64,000 nt of DNA from Rosa chinensis. Taxonomy: Eukaryota; Streptophyta; Magnoliopsida; Rosales; Rosaceae. This document shows positions 23,650-34,963 of the stretch, piece by piece (within the stretch, counting starts at the first letter, position 1; each line of letters begins with the position of its first letter). The DNA is taken from positions 3,896,501 to 3,960,500 of the forward strand of contig NC_037092.1 in assembly GCF_002994745.2 (NCBI RefSeq), read 5' to 3'. The notes under the pieces are model-generated. The model saw only the letters and a program-made list of their open reading frames with translations, had not been told where the DNA came from and did not search any database. Made by a program: the position numbers and the translations under genes.

Positions 23650-24510
23650 TTAGCTGAATCTAATCTCACCGGAAAACATCCACTTCTCACCGCCAAAGTC
23701 ATTGCTTCTCGTCGGAGATATATCAATCTCTATCAAATTCTCTTCGTCAACTTGAAATTCTAAGCCTGAACTCTTATTGCCATCCAAAGCAATCTCAATC
23801 AACCCTTCTCGGTCATCCTCTTCCCACTTGTAGCACATGTTTTCCGGCGAGTCCCACGCTCCGGTCACCGAAAAGTCGCCGTCCGATGATGTATCCGAAT
23901 CCGACTCCGGGTAATATAGAGACAACGAAGGCTGCCTTCCAAGACCCAAAACTTGGTTTTCATGTTCTTCACGATTATCCTTCTCATCTTCTTCACCTTC
24001 ATATTCTTCATAGATGACCTCTAATGGCGCCTTCACATTCCACTCAACAAAGTAATCATCGAAACAGGGGTACTGATTGAAACCCATCTCGCTTTCGTCT
24101 GTTTCGAATCGATACGTGACAAAGCTGTGATCTTCTTCTTGTACAACACTTGCAATTTGTTCATGAACGACTTCAAGACTATCATTGGTTTCAGAGTGCT
24201 CTGTTTCGAGTATGGAATCTTTTTCCTTTTCTTTGAGATCATCGTCTTCAAAACTCTGACTTGCACCGAGTCGGATAAGGCTGATCAAGATTATTCCGGT
24301 TATGATCAGCACCGGCGAGAAAACAATGCTTAAAAAATGGTACGGGAAGTAAAGGAGGATCAGAGAGTAAAGAGTGACAATGCTTGAATACAGAGGACTT
24401 GAGGAAATCGAAGCCCAAAAGTACTTCATTGTTTCAGCGAAAACCAAATCCGAAACAGAACTCAAATCCCATACATGACTCGCAGTTTGTTCCATGAAAA
24501 GCTGAATCAA
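23650..24510 (-). CDS. Predicted membrane protein of unknown function, 286 aa
   Basis: This is a single-exon gene. A hydrophobic region at about residues 35-85 (SLILLYFPYHFLSIVF, SPVLIITGIILISLIRLG) predicts two close membrane helices. It is followed by a long acidic, Glu/Asp/Ser-rich tail (EEYEGEEDEKDNREEHENQ). Short motifs near the end, YKWEEDDREGLIEIALD, NLIEIDIS and KWMFSGEIRFS, resemble a plant-specific family of uncharacterised transmembrane proteins; I recall the pattern but no assigned function. Either M1 (24510) or M6 (24495) could be the start. The gene is flanked by gene-poor DNA on both sides. No catalytic motif is visible. Confidence 0.8.
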   Translation of the reverse strand: MIQLFMEQTASHVWDLSSVSDLVFAETMKYFWASISSSPLYSSIVTLYSLILLYFPYHFLSIVFSPVLIITGIILISLIRLGASQSFEDDDLKEKEKDSILETEHSETNDSLEVVHEQIASVVQEEDHSFVTYRFETDESEMGFNQYPCFDDYFVEWNVKAPLEVIYEEYEGEEDEKDNREEHENQVLGLGRQPSLSLYYPESDSDTSSDGDFSVTGAWDSPENMCYKWEEDDREGLIEIALDGNKSSGLEFQVDEENLIEIDISPTRSNDFGGEKWMFSGEIRFS

Positions 24511-24939
24511 ATCCCATCCAAATCCAAGCCAATGAAACTGAGGAAAGCAAGCTTGGAATGGATGGGATCAAAGAGAAGGATAAAGATGTTTGATTGGGTT
24601 AAGATTCAAGAAGGATTGGGTTGTGGGGTTTTGGAGGGCTTTTAAAGCCTTTTGGGGTGCGTGTGAACAAGGCATGGAATATTATTTTTAAGAAGAGAAG
24701 GAAATGGTGGTGGTGGTCTGTAGTGACTAGTGAGCATTTACCAAGGTGACCTTTACCCCATGAAATCTACAAATCAACCTTAAAAGATGTTTAAATTATG
24801 TCCATTCATGAATTTAATCTCTGTCACTGCGTACATTCACCTCATAAGCTCAGGAGCAGACCATCAAGACGTAAACGCTTCAGTCATCGGAAATGTCAAC
24901 CACTCTCATTCGAGGTTCAATCAAATCGGTAAAGAAGAT

Positions 24940-25145
24940 TTACTATGTTTTCCTTGAAAGTTATGATTATAATGTCAGTTCATGTAGGTTTTAGGTACAG
25001 ATAGTCTTTAAATCACCTCTTAAGTGTTTTATCGAACAATTTACTCTCTTTCCTTGAAAATTTTTATTACAATACCGGTTCATGAAGCTTTTAGGTATAA
25101 ATAGTCTTTAAATTATTTTTTTGAGACATTTTATCAAACAATTTA
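24940..25145. repeat. Tandem repeat, 2 x ~101 bp
   Basis: Copy 1 begins ttactatgttttccttgaaa and copy 2 begins ttactctctttccttgaaaa. Both continue through ggtttc/gcttttaggta, agtctttaaat and a tttatc(g/a)aacaattta block. The copies are clearly diverged. Confidence 0.8.
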
Positions 25146-25774
25146 ATCTTACACTTAAAAAAAAATAACGAGAAAGTTAGGGATGATGATTTCAATTGAA
25201 CTTGTAATAGTTCATCACCAACTTCATATATATCAACCCAATTATGATGAAATCAATCTGGGTAAAATGAGAAGTGGGTGAATAGTCCAAATGCAAATTA
25301 AAGGTCACATTTATCAGTGAGGATAGGAGCATAACAAATAGCTCATATGGACCAAATTAAAGGCATCAAAGTCATATGGGTTTGGCCTTCCACTTTGCTT
25401 ACCATACATGTGCTAATAGCACTATTGGTAAAGTTGTGGTCTACCCCAGAAAATGGCTTCCCATACTGGAAAAGCTAAATGGAGGAAAAAGTAAGCAACT
25501 AAAAAGGAAATGCAGATATTTCTTTAGCTTTCCTACCTTCCTGGTTTGCTTTGAACTGAAAGGTATAGAAGAACTCTCCCCCTCTTTTTTCCTCACCAAT
25601 CAGTCAATTATTATACTGCTCCTCTGGACTCTGGGTCTACCACTGCTACTAATTACTAAATCCTAGCTTGACTTTCAAGGAAATAATGCAGAGTTATGAT
25701 TGGATGTGAAAGAACAACAAATATCAATGAAATAGGACCTTCTGAGCTTTTATGAATGTATGGGTTAATGCACA

Positions 25775-25800
25775 GGAAGAAGAAGAAGAAGAAGAAGAAG
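25775..25800. repeat. (GAA)n microsatellite
   Basis: Eight or more uninterrupted GAA units, not within a called gene. Confidence 0.95.
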
Positions 25801-25927
25801 CGATTGAGTGTCCATGTGATTAATGTTCCCATCTCATTATCTGAATTCATTGATCATATGTTCCAGTTGTTACGAATTAATGCAAGTTCCTGATATCAGT
25901 GAGATGCAACTGTTGACAACTTGACAT

Positions 25928-26601
25928 GAAAGATGACTGATATCAGGAGCTTTGTGTCATTAAAAGAATGGGTGCTATATGCAAACCGCGTCGGGCACCT
26001 CGAATTATTGAAGTAAACTGGTTGGATCAAAGTTAATACTGATGGTGCACAGAAAATAGAATCCAATCAGGCTGGCTATGGTGGTGTTTATAGAGACTAC
26101 AAAGGCTTGGTTTTAGGTGCATTAATTCTCTTCTACTCTTGATATCCCTAGTTCGGTGACTGCAGAGGTCATGGCGGTCATTAAGGTTATTGAACTAGCT
26201 TGAGTTAGAGATTGGAAGTATGTATGGTTGAAGGTGGATTCTTCCTTTATACTTATTTTTCTTCATTTTCCTCATCTGGTGGTGCCTTGGAGGCTTCGTG
26301 TGTGATGGAGCAATTGCTTGCATTGTATCTCTCAAGTGCATTTTAAAGCTAGCCATATTTTTCGTGAAAGCAATCAAGCTTCTGATGCCCTTGCTAACTA
26401 TGGGGCATCATCAAATGGCTTTACTTGGTGGGATTCAACTCCAAATTTTATGGTGAGTCATTGTAATAGGGATCGTTTAGGTCTTCCTAATTTTCGTATT
26501 CGTTAATTTGTGTTCTTATGATAGGAGGTTAGCTGCGTTTCCTACACTTGTTCTGCCTTCTTCCTCTTTGTAACTTTCTTTTCATTTAAAAAGAAAGATG
26601 A
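25928..26601 (+). mobile_element. 5'-truncated LINE with RNase H-like domain
   Basis: The + strand frames read RAPRIIEVNW (residual), KVNTDGAQK, QAGYGGVYRDYKGLVLGAL, then after frame changes WKYVWLKVDSSF, CISQVHFKASHIFRESNQAS, DALANYGASSNGFTWWDS and DRLGLPNFRIR, followed by a stop and a 3' UTR. This is the RNase H-like C-terminal domain of plant LINE polyproteins. A possible 9-bp target duplication gaaagatga is present at 25928-25936 and 26593-26601. The A tail has decayed (atttaaaaag). Stops inside make it inactive. Confidence 0.82.
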
Positions 26602-27436
26602 AAGCCAAACAACTCTAGACTTTAGCATCGTTAAAGACTCTAATCCCTCGAACGTTACCGGTACGTTGCTGAAGTGAATTATAGGGCGATGAGAGTAGTC
26701 CTTCTATCATCATTAGCAAGATACTCTGACGTAATTACTTTGTGAGATCCATGATCACCTAAAAAGAGATTAGATCAGAGCATTTGTGTGAGACTCAAAC
26801 TACATGACATAAGCTCGTATGCTTGATATTTTTTTTTGGATGTCACTTCTACAGTATATGATTTCAACCGATACAAAAGGGAAAGGATGAAAAGGAAGGA
26901 GAGAACGAAACGATACTGGAGCTGCCGCTAGAAAGGAAACCATGCTATAAAGGCAAAGTTGATGGGAGTTGTTAGTTGTGGCAGACAATGAATCTAACCC
27001 ACCAATCCATTGTTGAAACTAAAAGCCGAATGGCCGGTGAAGAAACTTTAGGACGCCGTCACATGGTTTTGGGACCCTTCAATTAGAAAACCAAGCATTC
27101 GTGCCACATAACTAACAATTATAACATGATTGTATTGTTGACTGTTAATGATCGGAGAAGAGTCATACATCAAAAAGTGAAAATGAACCAAATGCCATCA
27201 TATACACCGCCCCAGTTGAATTAGGTACAAATGGTTCAAGTCCATCCTTCCTCTCCTATACCGCTATACTATCCTATAAAATTTGCTGATATCCCAGAAG
27301 AAAAACAAGGAGAAAGGATCATACCATCTCATTTAGCAGATCATGAACATATTTACAATAGGCAGCCGCAGTTCATGACACCTGGTATTCTTAGACTCTT
27401 TCTCCTTTCAAAAGCATGTTTGTCAGTCCACAGAAG
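26602..27436. other. Intergenic, 3' side of hnRNP U-like gene
   Basis: The right part is probably the 3' UTR of the gene ending at 27437. There is a T run at 26830. No other feature was found. Confidence 0.5.
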
Positions 27437-30168
27437 TCAGTAGTACCCGGAACCAGGAGGGGTGTACCCGTCAGGATAAGGTGTGTTTGCAGGAAAACTT
27501 CCAGATTGAGGTCTAGGAGGCAGAGTTCCGTATGGTGAACCTGAATTGGAGCAAATCAACGAATCAGAATAATATATAAATCAACACAACACAAATACAG
27601 AATGAAAAGTTATAAATATGCTACCTCCATATGCAGGTGGGTAAGGACTAGGATGAAATGCAGGTGCTCTTGGAGCCTGAGGAGCAGCATGACTGGAGTA
27701 CCCAGCACCACCATAACATCCGGGGGCACTGCCTGTGAATGAAGCCATTGCACCTCCTACTAGAGAGGGTTGAACTGCCGGACTAGGATAGGGGTTAGTG
27801 GCAGCACCATAACCTGCTCCGTAACTATTGCAAGGGGCTGTGCCACTTGTAGGATTGGCATTATAACTGCTGGAGTAGCCAGAACAAGTGGTAATTGCTC
27901 TAGGTATAGGTGGAGGTTGATTGCCTTGATATGGTCCTGCAGTCCCAATTGGCACAGCTCCCTGATGGGTCTGATATGAATTCACCTGAGAATAGAAATA
28001 ATACACCCCTCATTAAACTGATGATACATTATTTGTTACCCTGCTCCAGAAAGTACCAAATACGAATGAATCTATGGGCAACCTCAACTTACTTGGTTGG
28101 GCATATGTGACTGATAGTAAGGTGGAGGAACAGATGAGTAAGAGCTATTCCAATTTCCAGTGTTGACTGCATAAAACATAATAACATGAGGATATCCCAC
28201 ATAAAGATTTTGAATAAAATAATTATATCTCGATTTCTTATATCCAGAGAAGGATATATAGATATTTACCTGCTGAAACTCCTTGATATTGTGGTGAAGG
28301 AGTGGGATATGGCCGCACAGGACTCACCCCATAACTTGGTGAACAAGGATAAGACTGAATTGAGTTTCCGCAGGAATATGGTGAAGATGTATTCGATTTC
28401 AAATTAGATTTACGTGCAAGTTCCTGCTTCATCTCATCCAAATGTCTCTGTGATTCTTCTCTGTTGAGTTCTACAAACACAACCTTATTGAAGAAGACGA
28501 GACTTAGAAATTGGCAATAAAATGAAAACAGCAACAATAGTATCAAGTTGGTGAGTAATTTACCTCATCAAAAAGCTCATCTGAACAAGGCAAATCCCTG
28601 CTGACAGGTAAAACATAATTGGCTGCCAGAAAGATAATGCAGGTCTCAATAAAACCACAGATGTCATAAGAACACAATTGGGAAAGGATTAACCATTACC
28701 CAACATTTCATTCACCGCATCAGCAGGTACCTCCTTTCCCATTTCTCTGAATCTCTTCATAGAACGAGCCTTCATCTCTTCAGGGCTTGGAAACACCACA
28801 ACAGCAATCTGCAAAACAGAAAATAAGAAAAAAAGTAAGTATAGAGAGACTAAATAAACTGAACCTGAATCTAAATACATAGTTTCATGAACGTGTAGCT
28901 ACCTTCTTGAACAGTTTGAATGGCGAAAGTTTACGTTTACGAGCCTTCTTGTATACATTTGTCTGATCAAGAATGTAATTGCGAGGAGTGGTGGCTGCTC
29001 TGGATAAAAGAGTATTAAAAATTTCAGTGGCTCTACTCATCAGACGTTCAAATCGTTCGCCATAATTCTGCTTCCGCAAGAGTCCTGGCACCTGAACAAG
29101 GTTTCAATTCATGTCAAGCTTTCTGTCAAGCAACCAAGAACGAAATAGCAAACAGAACAAAAGGACATTGAACAATCACACACCTTCATTTGGTCTAGAA
29201 CCGCATTCGTCCCAAGCACAACATAACGTTTGTCAGGGTGCTCTTTCACCCATTTCTCTGCCCAAGTTGTTTTGCCCGAGGCAGGCAAACCCACCATCAT
29301 CATCACTTCACAATGCTTCGGTTCACAAACAGACGGTCCCATAACAGAATTTCCATCCTCAAGAGCACATTCCCAAGGATTAAAACCCTCTTCAGGAACA
29401 AGTCCATCTTCAACACTAAACATCAACTCCACCCCCACATTTTTCAACAGCACATGAGGGAACACCCCACATTCCCAATGCAAATTCTTCACTTCACCCT
29501 CCGCCACCCCAAGACCCAAATCCCCAGCATTGAACCTCATCGCCGTACCCAAACTCTTCCCATTCTTCGAAAAACCAATGCAAGCCAATGGCTTCTCTTC
29601 AAGATTCACAGCACAAACAATCACATCCCCAAGCCCAAACTTCTCACCGTAGTCCGAAAACCTACTCGCATTCGAAAACTTCCCTGTCCCACCATACCCA
29701 AAACTCAGCTTTGTCTCCCCAAGGCCTCCCACCACATCATCCCCTCTGGAAATCCCAACCCGGCAAAGATTCCGCTGCTCCGGCGCCGTGTCCTCCATCT
29801 CAACAGGCTGAAACGACGTCACTTTGCAGCCGAAACAGTATTTCCCGCCAGTAATTCCCACATGGGCTCTAGCACCGGACCAGCAATACGCAAATCCTTG
29901 CTCGTAGAGCGAAGAACCTCGAAGCCCATTGCCTTCAATGTTGAAATCTTTATCAAAAAAAGAACAATTCACATCAGAATTCTGCTAAATACTAATTAGG
30001 GTTAGGGTTAGGGTTCTGGACATTTATCGAAATTGAAATTAGAAGCTAGAAATTGAAGGTACCTAGGTCGCAATCGACGCGATTGAGAACCACGCGCTGC
30101 TGGAGCCTGGGCTTCTTCGAGGGCTCTGGTTCGTCTTCAGTGGGAGCTTCGCGTTTGGTTGATGCCAT
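27437..30168 (-). CDS. hnRNP U-like protein (SPRY domain + P-loop kinase-like domain)
   Basis: This is a nuclear RNA-associated protein of the hnRNP U / UL1 family. Nine exons were traced: 30168-30063, 29947-29184, 29091-28903, 28808-28700, 28622-28564, 28483-28270, 28166-28093, 27985-27625, 27540-27437. Together they give 659 aa with consistent phases. The order is: a basic N-terminus (MASTKREAPT...PSKKPR, NLS-like); a SPRY domain at about 45-220 (GLRGSSLYEQGFAYCWSGAR, CRVGISRGD, LSFGYGGTGK, CIGFSKNGKSLG); a P-loop kinase-like AAA_33 domain starting MMVGLPASGKTTWAEKW with Walker A GLPASGKT (about 255-262) and YILDQTNVYKKARKRK; a charged helix (LNREESQRHLDEMKQEL); and a Pro/Gly/Tyr-rich, low-complexity tail ending ...PPGSGYY, of the kind that supports RNA-granule assembly. 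The SAP domain of animal hnRNP U is absent, as usual in plant forms. Confidence 0.93.
29996..30015. repeat. Short GGGTTA array in intron 1
   Basis: Three GGGTTA-type units lie in the first intron of the hnRNP U-like gene. Read on the gene's own strand this is AACCCTAA (telo-box), a motif often found near the 5' ends of plant genes for RNA handling and translation. Confidence 0.7.
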
Positions 30169-30275
30169 TGAAACGATGAACTGTGTGGAGAAGAAGAGCG
30201 AGGGAGAGAGAAGAAGAAGCGCGAAATGGAATGGGTGTGATGAGCCAATTGGCTATTGACATGTGGAGGGCAGGG

Positions 30276-30283
30276 TTTATATA
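30276..30283 (-). promoter_or_regulatory. TATA box of the hnRNP U-like gene
   Basis: On the minus strand, TATATAAA lies 108 bases upstream of the ATG. A CCAAT motif also occurs between it and the ATG (near 30245). Confidence 0.6.
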
Positions 30284-30491
30284 GAGGACCACGTAGGCGG
30301 TGGAACTGTGGAAGAGGATCAACACCGACTCGTTGGGCTTTATGAGCTGGAATCACATCTGATGGGCTTTGTATTAATACTTCTTTCACTTCTTTGTTTA
30401 CTATTTCAAAATTCTATGATAACTCTCTGAAACTCTGATAACGATGGTGATATTGATTAAGACAATTGTTCAATTTGGGTAGCATAAAGTC

Positions 30492-33240
30492 ATATATGGT
30501 ATGGGAGGTGGGAGGTTATGTTATTCAGGATATAGGTGACTGCTTAAGTCACTAACAAAGTAAGAAATTAAGATTACCAATCTCTAATCAAATTAAGCTT
30601 CACTCAAACAACAAATCACTTTAAGGTCTTCCTTTCAGATAGTAAAATTGTTCTTTGTTAGTCTCATAATGAATAGAATTAATTACTTCACTTGATTTGA
30701 AAGTGATCAAATAAGCCTTTGGTTGAGCAAAAAAACTTATTATTAAGAGTTTCCTGATGGGAATTGAGATAGTTGCAGGAAGGACCTAGTGATAAGTACC
30801 CAAAATATTTTAGTTCGTTAGAAGAAAGACATTTGTGAAGGATACAATGTTTACTTACAATGGCATCATCACTAATAAGTTCATGTAGGTGTAAGTATCA
30901 TATAATATAACCCCTCACGACATAAATCAAGTCCATTTGTGCAAGTACATTTCCGAGCTACTGAAGCAACATAGTTTTCATTGTTTTGATCCTAATTCCA
31001 AGTAAAATAAACTTCTCATGAGCATGGGAATCAAGTTGTGAACTAATCCGGCCTAGACATATACTAAACTCATACCTTACGTTTGTTTCTAAGAAACAAG
31101 ACAAATGTAAGAACAGACTTCATCTTAACGCTCAAATATTCAATCCCTTAAAACAAACCACCCAAATGATGTACTCCAACATTTCTTTAAAGAAAGAACG
31201 AAGAAAAGAGGACAAAATTTAGAGGGCAGAGTATAGAACTATAGATAACAAATTCTGCTTCCCTTTCTTTTTTCCTACCTTTTTAAAATTGAAATGCATA
31301 CCAACTTTAAGACCAGATATTAAATGGAAAAAAGTTATGATTGATGCTTACCAGAAACCAGATAGGTATCTACCCAAATATCTAAATTTTACAGCTAAAA
31401 TTTAGCTAATTAAGATGACAACTACTCTTGGTTATTGAGAACCTTACCGAGTTTGCTCTCAATAAGATCTTCAAATTGATCTTGTCCCAAATTTCTTCAT
31501 ACTGTCATTAATAATTTCAAACATTTTATAATAGAAGCCTATTACTTTCCCAGTTTTCTCTCAATAAGATCTTCTAATTGATCCTACTTCAAACTTTCTT
31601 CATAAGGTCGCTAATAAATTTTAAGCATTATGACTTGCTACTGCAAAATTATTATGACTTTCTTAAGCCTAATAACACTTATGAATCAAACCCATGATGA
31701 TCGATCAGTAACCACATGAAAATACAGAAGAAAAACAGAAGAGAACAAATGCATAGGAACATTATTAATTTTATAGATTAATGATCATAAATTACATAAC
31801 CAAGTCTAAAACCTTCTCGTGTATTATATAGTTGTATAGATTTCTTGATGTTCTACTACGAACACTTACCATTATCGTATGGAAGACTATTATTTTTGGA
31901 AATAAATGACTGCTTAGTGCAACTAGCGAAGTAAAAAAATTAAGATAACCAAGTTCTCAACAAATTAAGTTTCACTCAAACAACAAATCACTTTAATGTC
32001 TTTCTTTTGGCTACGCATTTGTTCTTTGTTAGTCTTGTAATGAATAGATTTAATGACTTCATTTGTTCTGAAAGTGATATTTTGATCCTTGGTTGCTCAA
32101 AGAAATTGGGAAATTGAGATAGTTCATGAAGGCAGTTATAACTATCGAAAGTAGTTATAAATCTTTACAAGAACGGTAAACAATGTTTACTTATATTGGG
32201 GAAGTGATGAATCTAAATAAGTTCATGTATGTGTAAGCATCGGATAACATAAACCTATAAGACATAATCTATTCAAGGAGATGTGCGAATCACTAAAATT
32301 ACAATTCCAATTGTGTAAGTTAAATTTCTGAGCTCCTGAAGCAACGCAGTTCTCATTGTTTTGATACTATCCCATGTAAATTTGTGATTAAACTTCTTAT
32401 GATTTGAGCATGGAATCAAGTTGTGAACCTAACTCTAAACTCTACCTTAGGTTCGAATTTTAAGAAAAAGACAAATGTCAGAAAAATCCTTGTGTTAACA
32501 CTCAAATATTCAATCCCTAATTCTCTAAAGCAAACCCCGAATGATGAACACCAAAATTTCTTCAAGAAATAATGCAGAAAAGAGGACAAAATTTAGAGGG
32601 CAGCAGATAATAAATTCTGCTTCCCTTTCTTTTTTCCAAACTTGGATGGATAACTTTTTTTTAAAATTGAAATGCAAACCAAATTTAAGACCAGATATTA
32701 AAAGGGAAAACGTTATGAATGATGCTTACCAGAAACCAGATAGGTATCTACCCAAATACCTAATTTTACAGCTAAAATTTAGCTAAGATGATTACTACTC
32801 TTGGTTATTAAGAACTTCACCGAGCTTGCTCTCAATAAGATCTTCTAATTGATCTTGTTCCAATTAAATTTCTTCATACTGTCATTAATAATTTTCAAAC
32901 ATATTGTAACTGAAGCCTATAACTTTCCCTGTTTTCTCTCAATAAGATCCTCTAATTGATCTTACTTCAAACTTTCTTCATAAGGTGACTAACAGATTTC
33001 AAGCATCAAGTCATGCTGCTGCAAAATTATTATGATTTTCTTAAGCCTAATAACACTTATGAATCAAACCCATGATGATCAATATGAACCGAACCCGTAA
33101 GGATCAGTAACCACATGAAAACAGAATATTGCATAGAAAACATTATTGATTTTATAAGGATCAGTAACCCATAAGGTCACTAATAAATTTAAGCATTACG
33201 ACTTGCTGCTGCAAAATTATTATGTCCTAAGCCTAGTAAC
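30492..33240. repeat. Tandem duplication of a ~1.37-kb non-coding unit
   Basis: Unit 1 (about 30492-31865) and unit 2 (about 31866-33240) stay collinear. caacaaatcactttaa lies at 30609 and 31981. agaggacaaaatttagaggg lies at 31207 and 32581. ttgctctcaataagatct lies at 31452 and 32826. The agcctaataacactt block lies near 31666 and 33045. Offsets of 1372-1378 show only small indels. No open frame is shared, so the unit looks non-coding. It fills the gap between the hnRNP U-like and FBS genes. Confidence 0.85.
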
Positions 33241-33420
33241 ACTCATGAATCAAACCCGTAAGGATCAATATGAATAACCCAAGGTCACTAATAAATTTAA
33301 GCATTATGACTTGCTGCTGCAAAATTATAATGTCCTAAGCCTAGTAACACTCATGAATCAAACCCGTAAGGATCAATATGAATCAAACCCGTAAGGATCA
33401 ATATGAATCAAACCCATAAG
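33173..33420. repeat. Nested short tandem repeats
   Basis: A 108-bp piece (aaggtcactaataaattt...) occurs at 33173 and 33281. It is followed by three 25-bp units of tcaaacccgtaaggatcaat-type sequence up to about 33420. These units are copies of the right end of the 1.37-kb repeat. Confidence 0.85.
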
Positions 33421-33760
33421 GATACGTAACTACATGAAATACACAGAATAAAGAAGAAGAACAAATGCATTGAAACATTCATGCTTTTTATAAATTAAAA
33501 CTCATAAATTACACAACCAAGTCTACATCCTTCATATTATTCTCAGTGGAAGGGCTCAAAGATTAGAGCCCTTAAATAACCAACCAGTAAAGTTTCTTTC
33601 TTTCTTTCTCTTTCTAATACATGTACAGAAATAGATAAACAAGCAAGTTTTGATCTTCAATGATTGAATTTGAAGAATCTGCTTGGTACCAATTTCTCCA
33701 TATGTACACATTACTCAAGCAGCAAAGCAGGACATTTCTATTTACAAAATCCCTGGTCGC

Positions 33761-34516
33761 TCACTCATCATCTTCATCCATGAAAAGCCCTCTTCTCATT
33801 CCTTCCTCCAATGAATCCAATAAGTTAACCGATATCTCTTCAAGCTTTTTCCGGCTCGGCAGCTCCCTATGCAGCCTCTGCTGCCTCGGAGCATTCGGAG
33901 CTTCAATCTCTTCCAATTCATCATTTGACTCCGAAAAATCAATCTTGGTTCGAAAAGCTCGAATCTTTCTAGGTGTGCTGTAAGCAAAATGCAACTGTTT
34001 TGCAATAAGAGTCTGCAACACAAAAATCATATCAAAATCAATCCCAAATTTAACCAAAACCAAACAAAATCCACCAACAAACTAGTTCATAAATACTCAC
34101 CGCTTCTCTAATCGCCTTAGATACATGGAACAGCTGTTTAAGATCCTCATGCTCAACTCCACACAGAATTTTAATCTACAAAACCCAAATATAGAAACAA
34201 AATTTCAATCAGTAACCAAATCAGATTCCACTTCAATCCAAAAGTAAACCCATTTGGGGATTTAGCGCTTGCTTACCAGAATCTCCTGAGGCAGAGCTTC
34301 AAGTTTAGACCTTTCACCCTCGAAATCGAAATCGAAAGCGAAACACTCGCTCCTCTGCTTCTTCAATGGAGTCTTGGGACTCAAACCCGAATACGAATCC
34401 TCCGCATCCGGGATTTCTATCCTCTTCCTCCCCAAAGCTCGAACAAACCCTTCTCCTCCTCCGAACGAAACGCTGCGTTTCAGTAAACTACTCCGACACT
34501 TCTTCCCCAAAGCCAT
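33761..34516 (-). CDS. F-box protein, FBS (F-box stress-induced) type
   Basis: Three exons, 34516-34277, 34175-34101 and 34012-33761, give 188 aa with exact phase. The start MALGKKCRSSLLKRS is typical of the small FBS family. Then come ALGRKRIEIPD, SPKTPLKKQRSE and a short F-box: LEALPQEIL (end of exon 1), IKILCGVEHEDLKQLFHVSK (exon 2). The third exon gives TLIAKQLHFAYSTPRK and an acidic C-terminus ending MDEDDE. FBS proteins are SCF adaptors induced by abiotic stress and stress hormones in Arabidopsis. The F-box lies centrally and no substrate-binding repeats follow, as is normal for this family. The upstream G-box cluster fits stress induction. Confidence 0.92.
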
Positions 34517-34630
34517 AATCAAACAAAGACCTGATAAATTGACTCAGATTCGGACTTAGATTTCGCAAATCTTTGTGCTTTGTGTTTGTGGGTGTGGAAA
34601 AAATTGGAAAGCAAGAAGAAAGGGATTGGG

Positions 34631-34638
34631 TTTATATA
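34631..34638 (-). promoter_or_regulatory. TATA box of the FBS gene
   Basis: TATATAAA on the minus strand, 115 bases upstream of the ATG at 34516. Confidence 0.65.
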
Positions 34639-34828
34639 TGGGGGGAGACGAAAATATAGCGTGTTCTCGAAAACTGTGCACAGTGGAGAAGAATAATCTA
34701 CGCGTAAATGGAATCACCCCGAAATTTCTGCTGGAAAAAATCTCGGGTCCCCTGTAATTTATCTTTGTTTTTGCAGCAGTTAAAAAAGAATGGGGAACCA
34801 GGAGGGAAAACTAGCCGTTTGAACCTGA

Positions 34829-34963
34829 CACGTGCCTAAAAGGAAGGGGCTGCGGTGGCGCACGTGTGGGGCAGGCGGTGACGTGGACGATATGGTCGGT
34901 CTGAGTCGGTAGTGAGGAGGTGATAGGGTGACAGTTGACGAGGTGGTGGGATTGTGACACGTG
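34829..34963 (-). promoter_or_regulatory. G-box / ABRE cluster upstream of the FBS gene
   Basis: Three perfect palindromic CACGTG cores lie at 34829-34834, 34861-34866 and 34958-34963. A further ACGTGG is at 34881-34886. All fall about 310-450 bases upstream of the ATG. The contexts GACACGTGCC, CACGTGTGGG and GACACGTGGA match ABRE-type sites bound by ABF/AREB bZIP factors and also by bHLH factors. Such density in 135 bases is far above background. The nearest gene on the other side is over 1 kb away and decayed. Confidence 0.75.

Larger units (their letters stand above)
24511..25927. other. Intergenic with small repeats
   Basis: This holds the upstream side of the 286-aa gene, the ~101-bp tandem repeat at 24940-25145 and a GAA microsatellite at 25775-25800. 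Between them lies AT-rich DNA without recognisable coding potential. Confidence 0.5.

Noticed and set aside
25775..25850. Poly-Phe minus-strand reading frame
   Set aside because: Artefact of the (GAA)n microsatellite.
29238..29999. 253-codon + strand open frame
   Set aside because: It lies antisense over exon 2 of the hnRNP U-like gene, whose SPRY and P-loop motifs are unmistakable. The + frame is His/Pro/Thr-rich shadow text with no family resemblance.
31866..33420. Possible CRISPR-like or satellite array
   Set aside because: Repeat units are unequal (25, 108 and ~1370 bp), without uniform spacers. They are ordinary eukaryotic tandem duplications.
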